Assembly: GCA_002840895.1 (NCBI GenBank)
Contig: PHCZ01000003.1
Location: 124,001-188,000 of the forward strand
DNA: 64,000 nucleotides
Direction of reading: 5' to 3'
Source of the DNA: Bacteroidetes bacterium HGW-Bacteroidetes-8
GTDB taxonomy: Bacteria > Bacteroidota > Bacteroidia > Bacteroidales > UBA932
Part shown: in pieces, positions 36,458 to 45,424 of the stretch
Layout: the number at the start of each line of letters is the position of its first letter
Numbering within the stretch: the first letter of the stretch is position 1
Made by a program: the position numbers and the translations under genes
Notes under the pieces: generated by a model
The model's database searches: none
What the model was told of the DNA's origin: nothing
Seen by the model: only the letters and a program-made list of their open reading frames with translations

Positions 36458-37771
36458 TTATTCGGAAAGCCATATTTTTAACCTCTCAACCGCTTGCTCT
36501 CTCATCTGAGGAGGTAGTGTAGATATTCTAGCCCGGTGGCTCCCTTTTGGTTCAATAAAGAGAACAACGTTTTCGCTTTTTGGTTCATTTACCATAACTG
36601 CGCTCCAGGGGTCGTACTCCCCATAAATAAACATCATTCGCTCCGGGGTGTTGGCAACAAATCGTTTTAGCTTTTTATAGAGGCTTCTGTCAAACTTGAA
36701 TTCAGCATTGGCTGGTACAAAAAGCCTATTGAGGTAACCCTTAGAATTTTTAATTGCCAGCAGGCCTTTGAACGGTTTTGTGTCGTACCCGTAATACCCA
36801 AGCTCTCTTGCTGCCTGCACAAAAAATGCAGTTGTAGAACTTTCGTTAACAAAATAGTCTACCGGGCTAATCTTCATCCAGTATTTAAACACCTCGTTTG
36901 CAGATGATCCCTTTGCAGGAACCTCCGAAATTGGGCTACCCCACTGCCAGAATGCGAAAGGAAATTCAAGAACCGAGTAATCATATATCTCTCTTGTGGT
37001 GAGGTTAAACTTGTAACCCTTTACACTGCATAATGAGTCAAATTTTGGTTGAAGTTCCTCCCGGCGGTTTAGAATCTCAAATTGAAAATCCTCCAGCAAC
37101 TCTCGCTGCTGTGGTGATCCAACAAACTCACTCAGAAACGGCTCGTGCCTGCCATCTTCTCTCCCCTTACACAGGGGAGCTACATAGGGAACGGTAATAT
37201 CTACATCATCCGGGAAAAACGCCCTATATATAAGTGCTGTCTGCCCGCCTTTACTAACCCCTGTCGCTATCCACTTCCCTCTGTAATATTGCTCAAAAGC
37301 CTTTTTGATGTTGTGAAGGTCATTTGCAGAGTTTTCTGCAGTAAGATATTTCCACTCAAGCGGATTTGGAGTTGACTCCAAAAAATATCTATGCTCTACA
37401 AACACAATGTTTGTCTCAAAAAGTCTTGATAATTCGTCCCTGTATCTGGGATTGGCGGCATAGGCCGCTCCATAACCCTCTGTAACAATTACTGTCGGTC
37501 TGCTGAATGATAGGTTCATAAGAAAGACTCTTTGTGTAAAACTCCCTGCAGATGGGTTCTTGTGATCTAAAGGCTGTTGAAAGTATAGAACATATTTATC
37601 GTTGAAATTCGGGCTCTCCAGCCGCTTAACTCCACTAACCCCGGGGATAGCCTCAATTCTTGATATAAGAGTATCTCTCTGCTGTGAAAACAGTGATGAA
37701 GGAGATATTGCTGTAATCTGCAAAATTACTGCTATTACGGAGAGGGCCCATTTGCCTTTGTATTTGCACAT
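36458..37771 (-). CDS. Exported S37-type aminopeptidase
   Basis: 437 residues with an N-terminal signal segment (about 8-29). The nucleophile elbow GVSKGGQTALIYRAFFPDDVD at about 168-188 carries Ser in G-V-S-K-G, and YFQQPLDHKNPSAGSFTQRVFLM resembles the S28/S37 alpha/beta hydrolase start. The acidic member is probably in YGEYDPWSAV (about 380-389) and the His in GSHRARI near 412-418. The family includes tripeptidyl aminopeptidases. It is the first gene of the minus-strand run down to the Sfp-type transferase, with a -7 box at 37801-37808. Confidence 0.83.
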   Translation of the reverse strand: MCKYKGKWALSVIAVILQITAISPSSLFSQQRDTLISRIEAIPGVSGVKRLESPNFNDKYVLYFQQPLDHKNPSAGSFTQRVFLMNLSFSRPTVIVTEGYGAAYAANPRYRDELSRLFETNIVFVEHRYFLESTPNPLEWKYLTAENSANDLHNIKKAFEQYYRGKWIATGVSKGGQTALIYRAFFPDDVDITVPYVAPLCKGREDGRHEPFLSEFVGSPQQRELLEDFQFEILNRREELQPKFDSLCSVKGYKFNLTTREIYDYSVLEFPFAFWQWGSPISEVPAKGSSANEVFKYWMKISPVDYFVNESSTTAFFVQAARELGYYGYDTKPFKGLLAIKNSKGYLNRLFVPANAEFKFDRSLYKKLKRFVANTPERMMFIYGEYDPWSAVMVNEPKSENVVLFIEPKGSHRARISTLPPQMREQAVERLKIWLSE

Positions 37772-37800
37772 ATGTAAAAAGTTAGTTTTGAGTAATCGGG

Positions 37801-37808
37801 CAAAAGTA
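37801..37808 (-). promoter_or_regulatory. -7 box for the S37 peptidase run
   Basis: Minus strand TACTTTTG, 29 bp before the ATG at 37771. Confidence 0.45.
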
Positions 37809-37820
37809 AAGAAAAAACCT

Positions 37821-37828
37821 TACTTTTG
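37821..37828 (+). promoter_or_regulatory. tyrS: -7 box for tyrS-rbfA
   Basis: TACTTTTG, 19 bp before the tyrS ATG. It has the same eight bases as the divergent minus-strand box at 37801-37808. Confidence 0.45.
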
Positions 37829-37847
37829 CTCCAAATTAGTATAGCAA

Positions 37848-39137
37848 ATGAGCAACTTTGTCAAAGAACTTACCTGGAGAGGAATGGTCCACAATATTAT
37901 GCCCGGGACCGAGGAGCAGCTGCAAAAAGAGCAGACATCTGCATATGTCGGAATTGACCCCACTGCAGATTCATTACACATAGGACACCTCGTAAGCATA
38001 ATGATGCTTAAACATCTGCAGGCTTGCGGTCACAAACCCATAGCTCTTGTTGGTGGGGCAACCGGGATGATTGGAGACCCATCAATGAAGTCTGCAGAGA
38101 GAAACCTTCTGGACGAAGCAACCCTTCGGCACAATCAAAATGCAATAAAGGAGCAACTCTCCCATTTTCTCGACTTTGACTCTGATGCACCAAATGCCGC
38201 CATTCTTGTTAATAACTACGACTGGATGAAAGATTACACATTTCTTCACTTCATAAGGGACGTAGGTAAGCACATTACTGTAAACTATATGATGAGTAAA
38301 GAGTCTGTAAAGAAGAGAATTACCGGAGATGAGAGGGAGGGGATGTCCTTTACGGAGTTTACCTATCAACTTGTTCAAGGGTATGACTATCTTTACCTCT
38401 ACAACAATCACGGGTGCAAATTACAGATGGGGGGAAGCGACCAATGGGGAAATATCACTACCGGAACAGAGCTCATCCGAAGAAAAGAGTCCGGCGAGGC
38501 ATTTGCCCTCACCTGCCCGCTTATCACAAAAGCAGATGGAGGTAAGTTTGGGAAAACCGAACAAGGTAATATTTGGCTTGACCCTAAGTATACAACACCC
38601 TACGCATTTTATCAGTTCTGGCTGAATGTCAGCGATGAAGATGCAGAAAGATACCTTAAAATTTTTACAATGCTCTCAAAAGAGGTAATAGAAAACGAGG
38701 CAACAAAACATCGTGAGGCACCCCATTTAAGAGAACTTCAAAAGCTCCTGGCGAAGGAAGTAACAACTATGGTACACGGAGAGTATGAGTACAACAAATC
38801 TGTTAAGGCCTCCTCAATCCTCTTTGGGCAATCTACCTCAGAAACCCTTCGTGAGTTGGATGAGAGAACCTTTTTAACCATCTTCGAGGGGGTGCCCCAG
38901 TATGAGATAACAAAAGAGGATTTAACACTCAATATTACTGAAATCCTGGCAGTTAAAAGCTCTGTCTTCCCTTCAAAAGGGGAGTGCCGCAAAATGGTTA
39001 CTGCCGGAGGAGTTAGTATAAACAAGGCAAAAATAGAGTCTCCCGAAGATCTAATCTCTTCGGAAGATTTGTTAAATGATAAATATATCCTTATTCAAAA
39101 GGGTAAAAAGAACTATTTCATTTTAAAACTAAAATAA
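37848..39137 (+). CDS. tyrS: Tyrosine-tRNA ligase
   Basis: 429 residues, normal for bacterial TyrRS. It contains the class I signature LHIGHLVS (about 44-51), the tyrosine-binding stretch [31 protein letters not shown] (about 172-202) and the KFGKT signature (about 236-240, KMSKS-like). A C-terminal S4 RNA-binding domain (about 355-425) is also seen. It charges tRNA-Tyr. The first gene of a plus run; rbfA starts one base after the stop. Confidence 0.97.
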   Translation: MSNFVKELTWRGMVHNIMPGTEEQLQKEQTSAYVGIDPTADSLHIGHLVSIMMLKHLQACGHKPIALVGGATGMIGDPSMKSAERNLLDEATLRHNQNAIKEQLSHFLDFDSDAPNAAILVNNYDWMKDYTFLHFIRDVGKHITVNYMMSKESVKKRITGDEREGMSFTEFTYQLVQGYDYLYLYNNHGCKLQMGGSDQWGNITTGTELIRRKESGEAFALTCPLITKADGGKFGKTEQGNIWLDPKYTTPYAFYQFWLNVSDEDAERYLKIFTMLSKEVIENEATKHREAPHLRELQKLLAKEVTTMVHGEYEYNKSVKASSILFGQSTSETLRELDERTFLTIFEGVPQYEITKEDLTLNITEILAVKSSVFPSKGECRKMVTAGGVSINKAKIESPEDLISSEDLLNDKYILIQKGKKNYFILKLK

Positions 39138-39138
39138 T

Positions 39139-39483
39139 ATGGAGGGAGAAAGCACAAGGCAACATAAGGTCTCTAGGCAGCTGCAGAGAGATCTTTCAGA
39201 GATTTTTCGCGAGAAGGGGACCTCTGTATTTAAAGGTACAATGATAACTGTTACCTCTGTAAGGATTAGCCCCGACCTTTCGGTGGCAAGGGTGTTCCTT
39301 AGCATATTTCCTTCTGCAAAGAGCGCAGAGGTGTTTAAAATTGTTCAGGACACCTCTAAAGCACTAAGAGGTGAGCTTGGTAAAAGAGTTTCAAAACAGT
39401 TGAGAATTGTTCCGGATTTAGTCTTCATTATTGACGACTCTCTGGACTATGTGGAGAGGATAGAAGAACTACTTAAGAAATAA
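39139..39483 (+). CDS. rbfA: Ribosome-binding factor A
   Basis: 114 residues. The RbfA KH-like pattern is visible: RQLQRDLSEIFREKGTS at the start, VTSVRISPDLSVARVFLSIFP (about 37-57) and a C-terminal RIVPDLVFIIDDSLDYVERIEELLKK. It binds the 30S subunit during 16S rRNA maturation. It lies one base after tyrS and 25 bp before the lolC/E-type gene. Confidence 0.93.
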   Translation: MEGESTRQHKVSRQLQRDLSEIFREKGTSVFKGTMITVTSVRISPDLSVARVFLSIFPSAKSAEVFKIVQDTSKALRGELGKRVSKQLRIVPDLVFIIDDSLDYVERIEELLKK

Positions 39484-39508
39484 ACCTTTAACAATTAAAC
39501 ATTAATAA

Positions 39509-40720
39509 TTGCACCTCCCTCTCTTCATAGCAAAAAGATATCTGTTCGCAAAGAAATCGCACAATGTGATAAACATTATATCATTAATCAGTGCGGGAGG
39601 CATTGCTGTAGGAACAGCGGCTCTTATCATAATCCTCTCTGTCTATAATGGATTTGAGGGTCTTATTAAGTCTCTTTATGGAGCGTATGAGTCGGATCTT
39701 CTCATATCTCCGGTTGTTGGAAAGAGCTTTATTCCCAATGGAGAACAATTCGAGGCACTTCGTAAAGACTCCAGGATTGCCGCTTTCTGTGAAGTTGTTG
39801 AGGAGAATCTCTTTGTTAAATATGGAGAACAGGAGTCGGTTGCTACTATAAAAGGGGTAGATACTACCTACTCCCGCATAACTCAGCTCCACCAATATAT
39901 AAAAGAGGGTGAGTTTTCTCTCTATCAGGGAGAGGTTCCCCAGGCTGTTCTTGGCAGATTCCTTGCCTATCATCTGGGACTACGTGTCCACTTTACCGAG
40001 TCTCTTACTCTCTACTTTCCTTCCCGAAACAGCCGTTTTTCCATTGCCAATCCATCATCGTCTCTCAACTCGGAGGAGGTATTTCCCTCAGGAATCTTCT
40101 CTCTGGAGCAGGGGTTCGACAAGAAATATATATTTATACCTATTTCGGTTGCAAGAGATCTTCTGGAGTATGAGAACGAAGTTACTTATATAGAACTCTA
40201 TCTCAACAACAAAGAGCATCTTCTCTCTGTAAAGAGAGAGCTCCAAAACACCTTAGGAGATAAATATCTTATCAAAGATAGATTTGAGCAGAACGAGACA
40301 CTATATAAAATGATGGAGTCGGAGAAGCTCTCAATCTATATAATTCTTCTTTTCGTGTTGGTCATTATCTCCTGCAACCTTTTCGGTTCTCTCTCAATGC
40401 TGATTATTGAGAAGCGGGAAGATGCCTCGACATTAAAAGCGATGGGTGCAGATGACCGGCTTATTAAACGTATTTTTCTCCTTGAGGGTTGGATGATCTC
40501 TCTACTTGGAGTTGCTGTGGGAACTGTGGTTGCACTGGCATTTTGCTTTGCTCAGCAAACTTTTGGGATAATCCCAATGCCAGGAAACTTCATAATTGAA
40601 AATTATCCGATAGTTGTAAGAGCATCTGATGTAATTATAACTGTCTGTGGTATAGCCATTATAGGCCTTTTTGCTGCTCAATTACCTCTGGCAATTGTAA
40701 AAAAAATAGAAAATTTCTAA
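39509..40720 (+). CDS. LolC/LolE-type ABC permease (FtsX family)
   Basis: 403 residues. Four membrane segments in the FtsX/MacB order: INIISLISAGGIAVGTAALIIILSVYNGFE near the start, a large periplasmic part, then IYIILLFVLVIISCNLFGSLSMLIIEKREDASTLKAMGA, a third segment, and a fourth near the C-terminus (IITVCGIAIIGLFAAQLPLAIV). LolC/E proteins extract lipoproteins from the inner membrane. The start is TTG (39509): the codon before it is a stop and the N-terminus MHLPLFIAKRYLFAKKS matches the family, so no ATG start is available. The LolD ATPase gene is not adjacent. Confidence 0.88.
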   Translation: MHLPLFIAKRYLFAKKSHNVINIISLISAGGIAVGTAALIIILSVYNGFEGLIKSLYGAYESDLLISPVVGKSFIPNGEQFEALRKDSRIAAFCEVVEENLFVKYGEQESVATIKGVDTTYSRITQLHQYIKEGEFSLYQGEVPQAVLGRFLAYHLGLRVHFTESLTLYFPSRNSRFSIANPSSSLNSEEVFPSGIFSLEQGFDKKYIFIPISVARDLLEYENEVTYIELYLNNKEHLLSVKRELQNTLGDKYLIKDRFEQNETLYKMMESEKLSIYIILLFVLVIISCNLFGSLSMLIIEKREDASTLKAMGADDRLIKRIFLLEGWMISLLGVAVGTVVALAFCFAQQTFGIIPMPGNFIIENYPIVVRASDVIITVCGIAIIGLFAAQLPLAIVKKIENF

Positions 40721-40748
40721 AAATTGATGCAACGTTTATAATATCTCC

Positions 40749-40765
40749 TGCATCTTTAAGATGTA
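40749..40765. repeat. Small hairpin between the lolC/E-type gene and its terminator
   Basis: A 7-bp stem (one G-T pair) around a 3-base loop reads TGCATCTT..AAGATGTA. It lies in the 171-bp gap 40721-40892. No gene is seen there. Confidence 0.4.
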
Positions 40766-40793
40766 GGTTTAGGTTTTAGTACACAAGAAAAGG

Positions 40794-40830
40794 GGTCGAT
40801 GTCTGTAGCAGGGGGTCGGCCTTTTTTTTT
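40794..40830 (+). terminator. Terminator of the tyrS-rbfA-lolC/E run
   Basis: GGTCGA (40794-40799) pairs with TCGGCC (40816-40821), closing a 16-base loop with a small CTG/CAG hairpin inside, followed by nine T residues. This fits a rho-independent terminator in the plus direction. Confidence 0.7.
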
Positions 40831-40857
40831 GCAACAGCTCTTAATTTACTACATTTG
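40828..40857 (+). promoter_or_regulatory. Promoter of the asparaginase gene
   Basis: TTTG (40828-40831, reusing the end of the terminator T-run) and TACATTTG (40850-40857) with an 18-bp spacer. The ATG at 40893 is 35 bp after the -7 box. Confidence 0.5.
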
Positions 40858-40892
40858 TCAATAAAGAGAGGCTAATAAAATAAAACTACAAG

Positions 40893-41981
40893 ATGAGACA
40901 ATTTGCACTTCTTGCTCTTTCTGTAATTGCAGTTACACTGCTTACACACTCCCCGCTGACAGCTAGAACTCCACTTGACAAACAGGAGTCAGAAAACAAA
41001 AAACCTAGAGTTGTAATTCTTGCAACAGGTGGGACTATTGCCGGGGCTGCCACCAGCTCCACACAAGCTTCATATAAGCCCGGTGTTCTAAGCATAGAGC
41101 AGATTCTAAAAACCGTTCCTGAGATAGAGAAGATTGCCCAACTCAAGGGTATTCAGGTAAGCAATATAGCAAGCCAAAATATGGAGGAGGGAATTTGGCT
41201 GGAGCTGTGGAGAACAATCGATAATCTATTTACACACGATCTTTGCGACGGAGTTGTAATTACGCACGGTACCGACATAATGGAGGAGAGTGCCTACTTT
41301 CTGAACCTGACCGTAAGACATTCCAGACCTGTGGTTATTACAGGAGCGATGAGGGCATCTACCTCTCTCAGTCCGGATGGCCCCTTCAATCTGTTTAATG
41401 CCGTCGCTCTGGCAGCATCTCCAAATGCTCAAAACAGAGGGGTGATGGTTGTGATGAATGACTATATCCTCTCCGCAGATGATGTAACAAAGACAAACAC
41501 CGTAAATACAGATGCTTTCGAGTGTCCCAACTTTGGCCCATTAGGTTATATGAGAGGGGGAACCCCACTCTTCTTTCGCGAAAGCAGACAAACCCATACT
41601 GCATCTTCTATTTTTAATCTTAAGGGGCTAACATCTCTTCCAAAAACCGATATAGTTTATGCCTACGCCTTCTCATCTGACATTGCAATTAACGCACTAA
41701 TAGATGCCTCAACTGATGGTGTGGTTATTGCCGGTGTGGGTCACGGGAACTACAATAAAGCTATTGCTGCAGCTATGGAGAGGGGCTCTTCTAAAGGGGT
41801 TGCCTTTATAAGATCTTCGCGTATATTAGGTGGTGGAGTAGATCTCTCTGCAGAAGATTATGATTCCAGATGGCCGGTTAGTTTTAATAAGTCTCCTCAA
41901 AAAGCGAGAATTCTGCTTATGTTATCTCTCACTTTGACGAAAGATCCAAAAGAGATTCAAAAGTTTTTTATGGAGTATTGA
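40893..41981 (+). CDS. Type II L-asparaginase, exported
   Basis: 362 residues with a signal peptide (about 1-24). ATGGTIAGAATSS (about 44-56) carries the nucleophile Thr45, and THGTDIMEESAYFL (about 125-138) carries the second Thr-Asp pair. ITGAMRASTSLSPDGPFNLFNAV supplies the conserved Arg/Ser-Asp region. These are the active-site motifs of asparaginases that hydrolyse asparagine to aspartate and ammonia in the periplasm. It is longer than cytoplasmic type I enzymes only through the leader. It overlaps ispE by 14 bases tail to tail. Confidence 0.92.
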   Translation: MRQFALLALSVIAVTLLTHSPLTARTPLDKQESENKKPRVVILATGGTIAGAATSSTQASYKPGVLSIEQILKTVPEIEKIAQLKGIQVSNIASQNMEEGIWLELWRTIDNLFTHDLCDGVVITHGTDIMEESAYFLNLTVRHSRPVVITGAMRASTSLSPDGPFNLFNAVALAASPNAQNRGVMVVMNDYILSADDVTKTNTVNTDAFECPNFGPLGYMRGGTPLFFRESRQTHTASSIFNLKGLTSLPKTDIVYAYAFSSDIAINALIDASTDGVVIAGVGHGNYNKAIAAAMERGSSKGVAFIRSSRILGGGVDLSAEDYDSRWPVSFNKSPQKARILLMLSLTLTKDPKEIQKFFMEY

Positions 41982-42753
41982 AAAGTCCAAAGAGAGAGGA
42001 TCCGCTGCCGCTCATAGATGCGTAGATTGCACCTTGCTTATAAAGCTCCTCTTTGTAGAGGGCAAGTTCGGGATGCTTTTCAAAGATGTGCTTCTCAAAG
42101 TCATTGAAGAGATGGTCCCTCCATTGCTCCAAAGGCATTTTTAGAATCTCCCTCAGGGGTGTCGTTGGCACCTTTGGAACAACTCCTCCATAAGCATCTG
42201 CTGTTGAGACGAATATTGGTGGGGTGACTATCTTGATTTGGAGTCCGGCTAAAACCGGAAGATCTATTCTCTCCAGAACATCTCCTCTCCCGGAGACAAT
42301 CATCGGGTTTATATCTCCCTCTAAGCCGAGGTGAGCATAAATGAAAAAGGGACAATCACTGCCCAGTTTTGCGGCATATGATGCCAGAGTATGTTTATCT
42401 ATTCCCAGTTCAAATAGCTTGTTTAGAATAATAAGAGTGCAGGCACCATCGGAAGAGCCTCCACCTAGTCCTGCTCCCGATGGGATGTTTTTATAGAGGT
42501 GAAACTCTGTTGGGGGTATCTTATAATCTTTGCCTAAGAGTTTAAAGGCCTTAATGCAGATATTCTCATCCGGAGTGCAATCCAGCTCTCTCCCATAAAT
42601 TGAAAAAGAGAGCTTGTCGCTCTCTACAATTTCAAGTATATCACAAGGAGAATTAACATCACAAAAGAGACTCTCCAGATTATGGTACCCGTCACTCCGT
42701 TTTTCAATAATCTGAAGACCAATATTTATCTTGCATTTCGGGAAGATTATCAT
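41968..42753 (-). CDS. ispE: 4-diphosphocytidyl-2-C-methylerythritol kinase
   Basis: 261 residues. The GHMP-kinase ATP loop GAGLGGGSSDGACTL is at about 92-106. An N-terminal KINIGLQIIEKRSDGYHNLESLFC and a C-terminal SGSGSSLFGLF complete the IspE pattern. It phosphorylates an intermediate of the non-mevalonate isoprenoid pathway. The ATG immediately follows the nrdJ stop codon, so it is co-transcribed with it. It overlaps the asparaginase gene by 14 bases at the 3' end. Confidence 0.95.
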   Translation of the reverse strand: MIIFPKCKINIGLQIIEKRSDGYHNLESLFCDVNSPCDILEIVESDKLSFSIYGRELDCTPDENICIKAFKLLGKDYKIPPTEFHLYKNIPSGAGLGGGSSDGACTLIILNKLFELGIDKHTLASYAAKLGSDCPFFIYAHLGLEGDINPMIVSGRGDVLERIDLPVLAGLQIKIVTPPIFVSTADAYGGVVPKVPTTPLREILKMPLEQWRDHLFNDFEKHIFEKHPELALYKEELYKQGAIYASMSGSGSSLFGLFNTP

Positions 42754-45276
42754 CTATCCGCATTTTGAGTTTCCGCAGGCCATACAAGTGAGGCAACCCT
42801 CTTGATATACAAGATTTAGAGAGCCGCACTTTTCACACTTCTTGCCGGAGTCATCTTTGGTTCCGTCCGGAATGTATCTCTTTAGCGTTCTCTCTACACC
42901 ATTTTTCCAGGTGTTGATCGCTTCGCTATCCAGCTGGAGTCCGCTAACAAGATTCACAACGTCCACAATAGGCATCCCGTTTCTCAGAACACCCGAGATG
43001 AGCTTGGCATAGTTCCAAAACTCCTTATTGAACATATGCGAGACTCCGCCGATTATATTCCTGTAGCCATATTTATCAATATAGTGAAAGTCATATCGCG
43101 TATTGGAACTCTCGTCTTTCTCTTTAACAATGTAACCCATTGTTACAGATTTAGGGATACTTCTGGTATCCTCATCTATTAGTCCGGTAAAAATTTCGTA
43201 AGGGATGCCCTCAATATGACCAACCAAGGCAATCCACTGCTCGGCCCCGTTTTTAAACCTGATTACCTCAGCATCCAAAGATTTGGGACGCTCCTTTCTT
43301 CTTGACTGAGCCTCTTTGCTATCATTCTCCTTAGCAGAGACTAACACTCCTGAGCGGGAGCCGTCGCGGTATACTGTTACCCCTTTGCAGCCATACTCCC
43401 AGGCAGTTTTATAGACCTCAGAAACAAGCTCTTCTGTGGCATTATTTGGCAAATTTACCGTTACGCTGATAGAGTGATCTACCCACTTTTGCATCTTACC
43501 CTGCATCTTAACCTTTGCTGTCCAGTCAATATCGTTTGATGTAGCCTTGTAGTAGGGAGATTTGGCAACCAGCTCCTCAATCTCGGAGACCTGCATAGCC
43601 TTAACCTTTTCGCTTTTATAGCCGTTCTTCTCACACCATACAATAAAATTGTGATGGAAAACATAGTACTCCTCCCAGGCATCTCCAACCTCATCGCGGA
43701 ATGTTATGGTTACATTCTTATCGTTTGGATTAACCTTTCTTCTTCTTTTGTAGAATGGAAGAAATACCGGTTCAATACCAGAAGTAGTTTGAGTCATCAG
43801 TGATGTTGTTCCGGTAGGAGCTATAGTGAGCATAGAGATATTTCTCCTTCCGTGTCTAACCATCTGCTCAAAAAGAGCCTCGTCCTCTTTTCTTATTCTC
43901 TGAATCATAGGGTTTGCCTCCTCCCTTTTTGCTTCAAAAATAGGGAAAGCTCCCCTCTCTACCGCCATTTGGGCAGACGAGCGATATGCCTCTACTGCAA
44001 GAGTTTTTTGGATCTCGATAGCCAAGTCTGTTGAGTTATCATCTCCGTATCTGAGGCCGAGCGCTGCAAGCATATCTCCTTCTGCTGTTATACCAAGCCC
44101 GGTTCTCCTTCCACCTAGAGTCTTCTCCCGTATCTTTTGCCAGAGTGTGATTTCGGCAAGTTTAACCTCACGATCTTCCGGATCTTTCTCTATTTTGTCA
44201 ATTATCGCCTCTATCTTCTCCATCTCCAACTCTATAAGATCGTCATTTAGCCTCATCGCTTTTCGCACGTGCTCTTTGAAAAGATCCTCATTGAATTTTG
44301 CCTTCGATGTAAAAGGATTATCTACATAGGAGTAGAGGTTGATGGCTATAAGGCGGCAAGAGTCATAGGGGCATAGAGGAATCTCTCCGCAAGGATTTGT
44401 ACTTACTGTTTTGTATCCGAGATCTGCATAACAGTCCGGTATTGACTCCCGGATAACTGTGTCCCAGAAAAGGACTCCGGGCTCTGCCGACCTCCAGGCG
44501 TTGTGCACAATCTTTTTCCAAAGAGCTGCAGCATCTATCTCCTTTTCAAATGTAGGCTCTGTAGAGTCTACCGGAAACTGCTGTTTATATGGTTTATTGT
44601 GCAAGGCACATCGCATAAACTCATCGTCAATCTTTACAGAGACATTTGCCCCCGTAACCTTTCCCTGCTCCATCTTTGCATCGATAAAGAGTTCTGAATC
44701 CGGGTGTTTTATTGAAATAGTGAGCATAAGGGCTCCTCTGCGACCATCCTGGGCTACCTCACGGGTAGAGTTTGAGTAGCGCTCCATAAAGGGAACTACA
44801 CCGGTAGATGTAAGCGCACTGTTCAGTACAGGGCTTCCTGCCGGACGAATATGTGAAAGATCGTGCCCAACGCCTCCTCTGCGCTTCATTAACTGAACCT
44901 GCTCTTCGTCGATTCTCATAATTCCGCCGTAAGAGTCTGCCGGTTTCCTGTGTCCGATAACAAAACAGTTTGATAGTGAGGCAATCTGATAGTTATTACC
45001 AATACCGGTCATAGGACCGCCCTGTGGTATCACGTACTTAAATTCACGTAACAGTTCATATATCTCATCTTCGCTCATAGGGTTCGGGAACTTCGCCTCT
45101 ATTCTTGCAAACTCTCCGGCCAATCGCTTGTGCATATCATCCGGAGAGACCTCGTAGAGGTTTCCGTATGAGTCTTTCATTGCATATTTGCCGATCCAAA
45201 CAGATGCAGCAAGTTCATCCCCATTGAAGTATCTAAGGCTGGAAGCCATAGCCTCCTCGTAGGTATATGTTTTCAT
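42754..45276 (-). CDS. nrdJ: Adenosylcobalamin-dependent (class II) ribonucleotide reductase
   Basis: 840 residues. Class II features: SLSNCFVIG (about 99-107) with a conserved Cys, NPCGEIPLCPYDSCRLIAINLY (about 292-313) containing the NPCGE active-site motif, and a second substrate segment near 490 (TIAPTGTTSLMTQTTSGIEPVF). The C-terminus has a Cys-rich tail, CEKCGSLNLVYQ...CLTCMACGNSKC, that serves as redox or zinc ribbon. It reduces ribonucleotides using adenosylcobalamin and works with or without oxygen. A hairpin followed by a T-rich tract lies in its leader; no cobalamin riboswitch motif is recognisable there. Confidence 0.94.
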   Translation of the reverse strand: MKTYTYEEAMASSLRYFNGDELAASVWIGKYAMKDSYGNLYEVSPDDMHKRLAGEFARIEAKFPNPMSEDEIYELLREFKYVIPQGGPMTGIGNNYQIASLSNCFVIGHRKPADSYGGIMRIDEEQVQLMKRRGGVGHDLSHIRPAGSPVLNSALTSTGVVPFMERYSNSTREVAQDGRRGALMLTISIKHPDSELFIDAKMEQGKVTGANVSVKIDDEFMRCALHNKPYKQQFPVDSTEPTFEKEIDAAALWKKIVHNAWRSAEPGVLFWDTVIRESIPDCYADLGYKTVSTNPCGEIPLCPYDSCRLIAINLYSYVDNPFTSKAKFNEDLFKEHVRKAMRLNDDLIELEMEKIEAIIDKIEKDPEDREVKLAEITLWQKIREKTLGGRRTGLGITAEGDMLAALGLRYGDDNSTDLAIEIQKTLAVEAYRSSAQMAVERGAFPIFEAKREEANPMIQRIRKEDEALFEQMVRHGRRNISMLTIAPTGTTSLMTQTTSGIEPVFLPFYKRRRKVNPNDKNVTITFRDEVGDAWEEYYVFHHNFIVWCEKNGYKSEKVKAMQVSEIEELVAKSPYYKATSNDIDWTAKVKMQGKMQKWVDHSISVTVNLPNNATEELVSEVYKTAWEYGCKGVTVYRDGSRSGVLVSAKENDSKEAQSRRKERPKSLDAEVIRFKNGAEQWIALVGHIEGIPYEIFTGLIDEDTRSIPKSVTMGYIVKEKDESSNTRYDFHYIDKYGYRNIIGGVSHMFNKEFWNYAKLISGVLRNGMPIVDVVNLVSGLQLDSEAINTWKNGVERTLKRYIPDGTKDDSGKKCEKCGSLNLVYQEGCLTCMACGNSKCG

Positions 45277-45303
45277 AGCATAAATTTATTTAGGAAAGAA
45301 AAA

Positions 45304-45325
45304 GCCGAGGGATCGCTCCATCGAC
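45304..45325 (-). terminator. Hairpin with U-tract in the nrdJ leader
   Basis: Minus strand: GTCGA pairs with TCGGC and GGA with TCC around a GCGA tetraloop, then TTTTTCTTT. It fits an intrinsic terminator for the upstream DUF2147 gene, or an attenuator if the -7 box at 45331-45338 is used. Confidence 0.55.
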
Positions 45326-45330
45326 TTCTA

Positions 45331-45338
45331 CAAAAATA
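45331..45338 (-). promoter_or_regulatory. nrdJ: Possible -7 box for nrdJ
   Basis: Minus strand TATTTTTG, matching TAnnTTTG, 54 bp before the ATG. The predicted transcript would begin with the hairpin at 45304-45325. No -33 TTTG is seen. Confidence 0.4.
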
Positions 45339-45424
45339 TAGTAAATAGATCTATTAAGCCTTTAAAACCTTATTTAGTTATCAACAGGTTAATTAACAAG
45401 GCTACCTTTTAGAACAGGGCTATC

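Noticed and set aside
45277-45424. Cobalamin riboswitch upstream of nrdJ
   Set aside because: The gap is only 148 bp, too short for a full aptamer, and the B12-box consensus is not seen.
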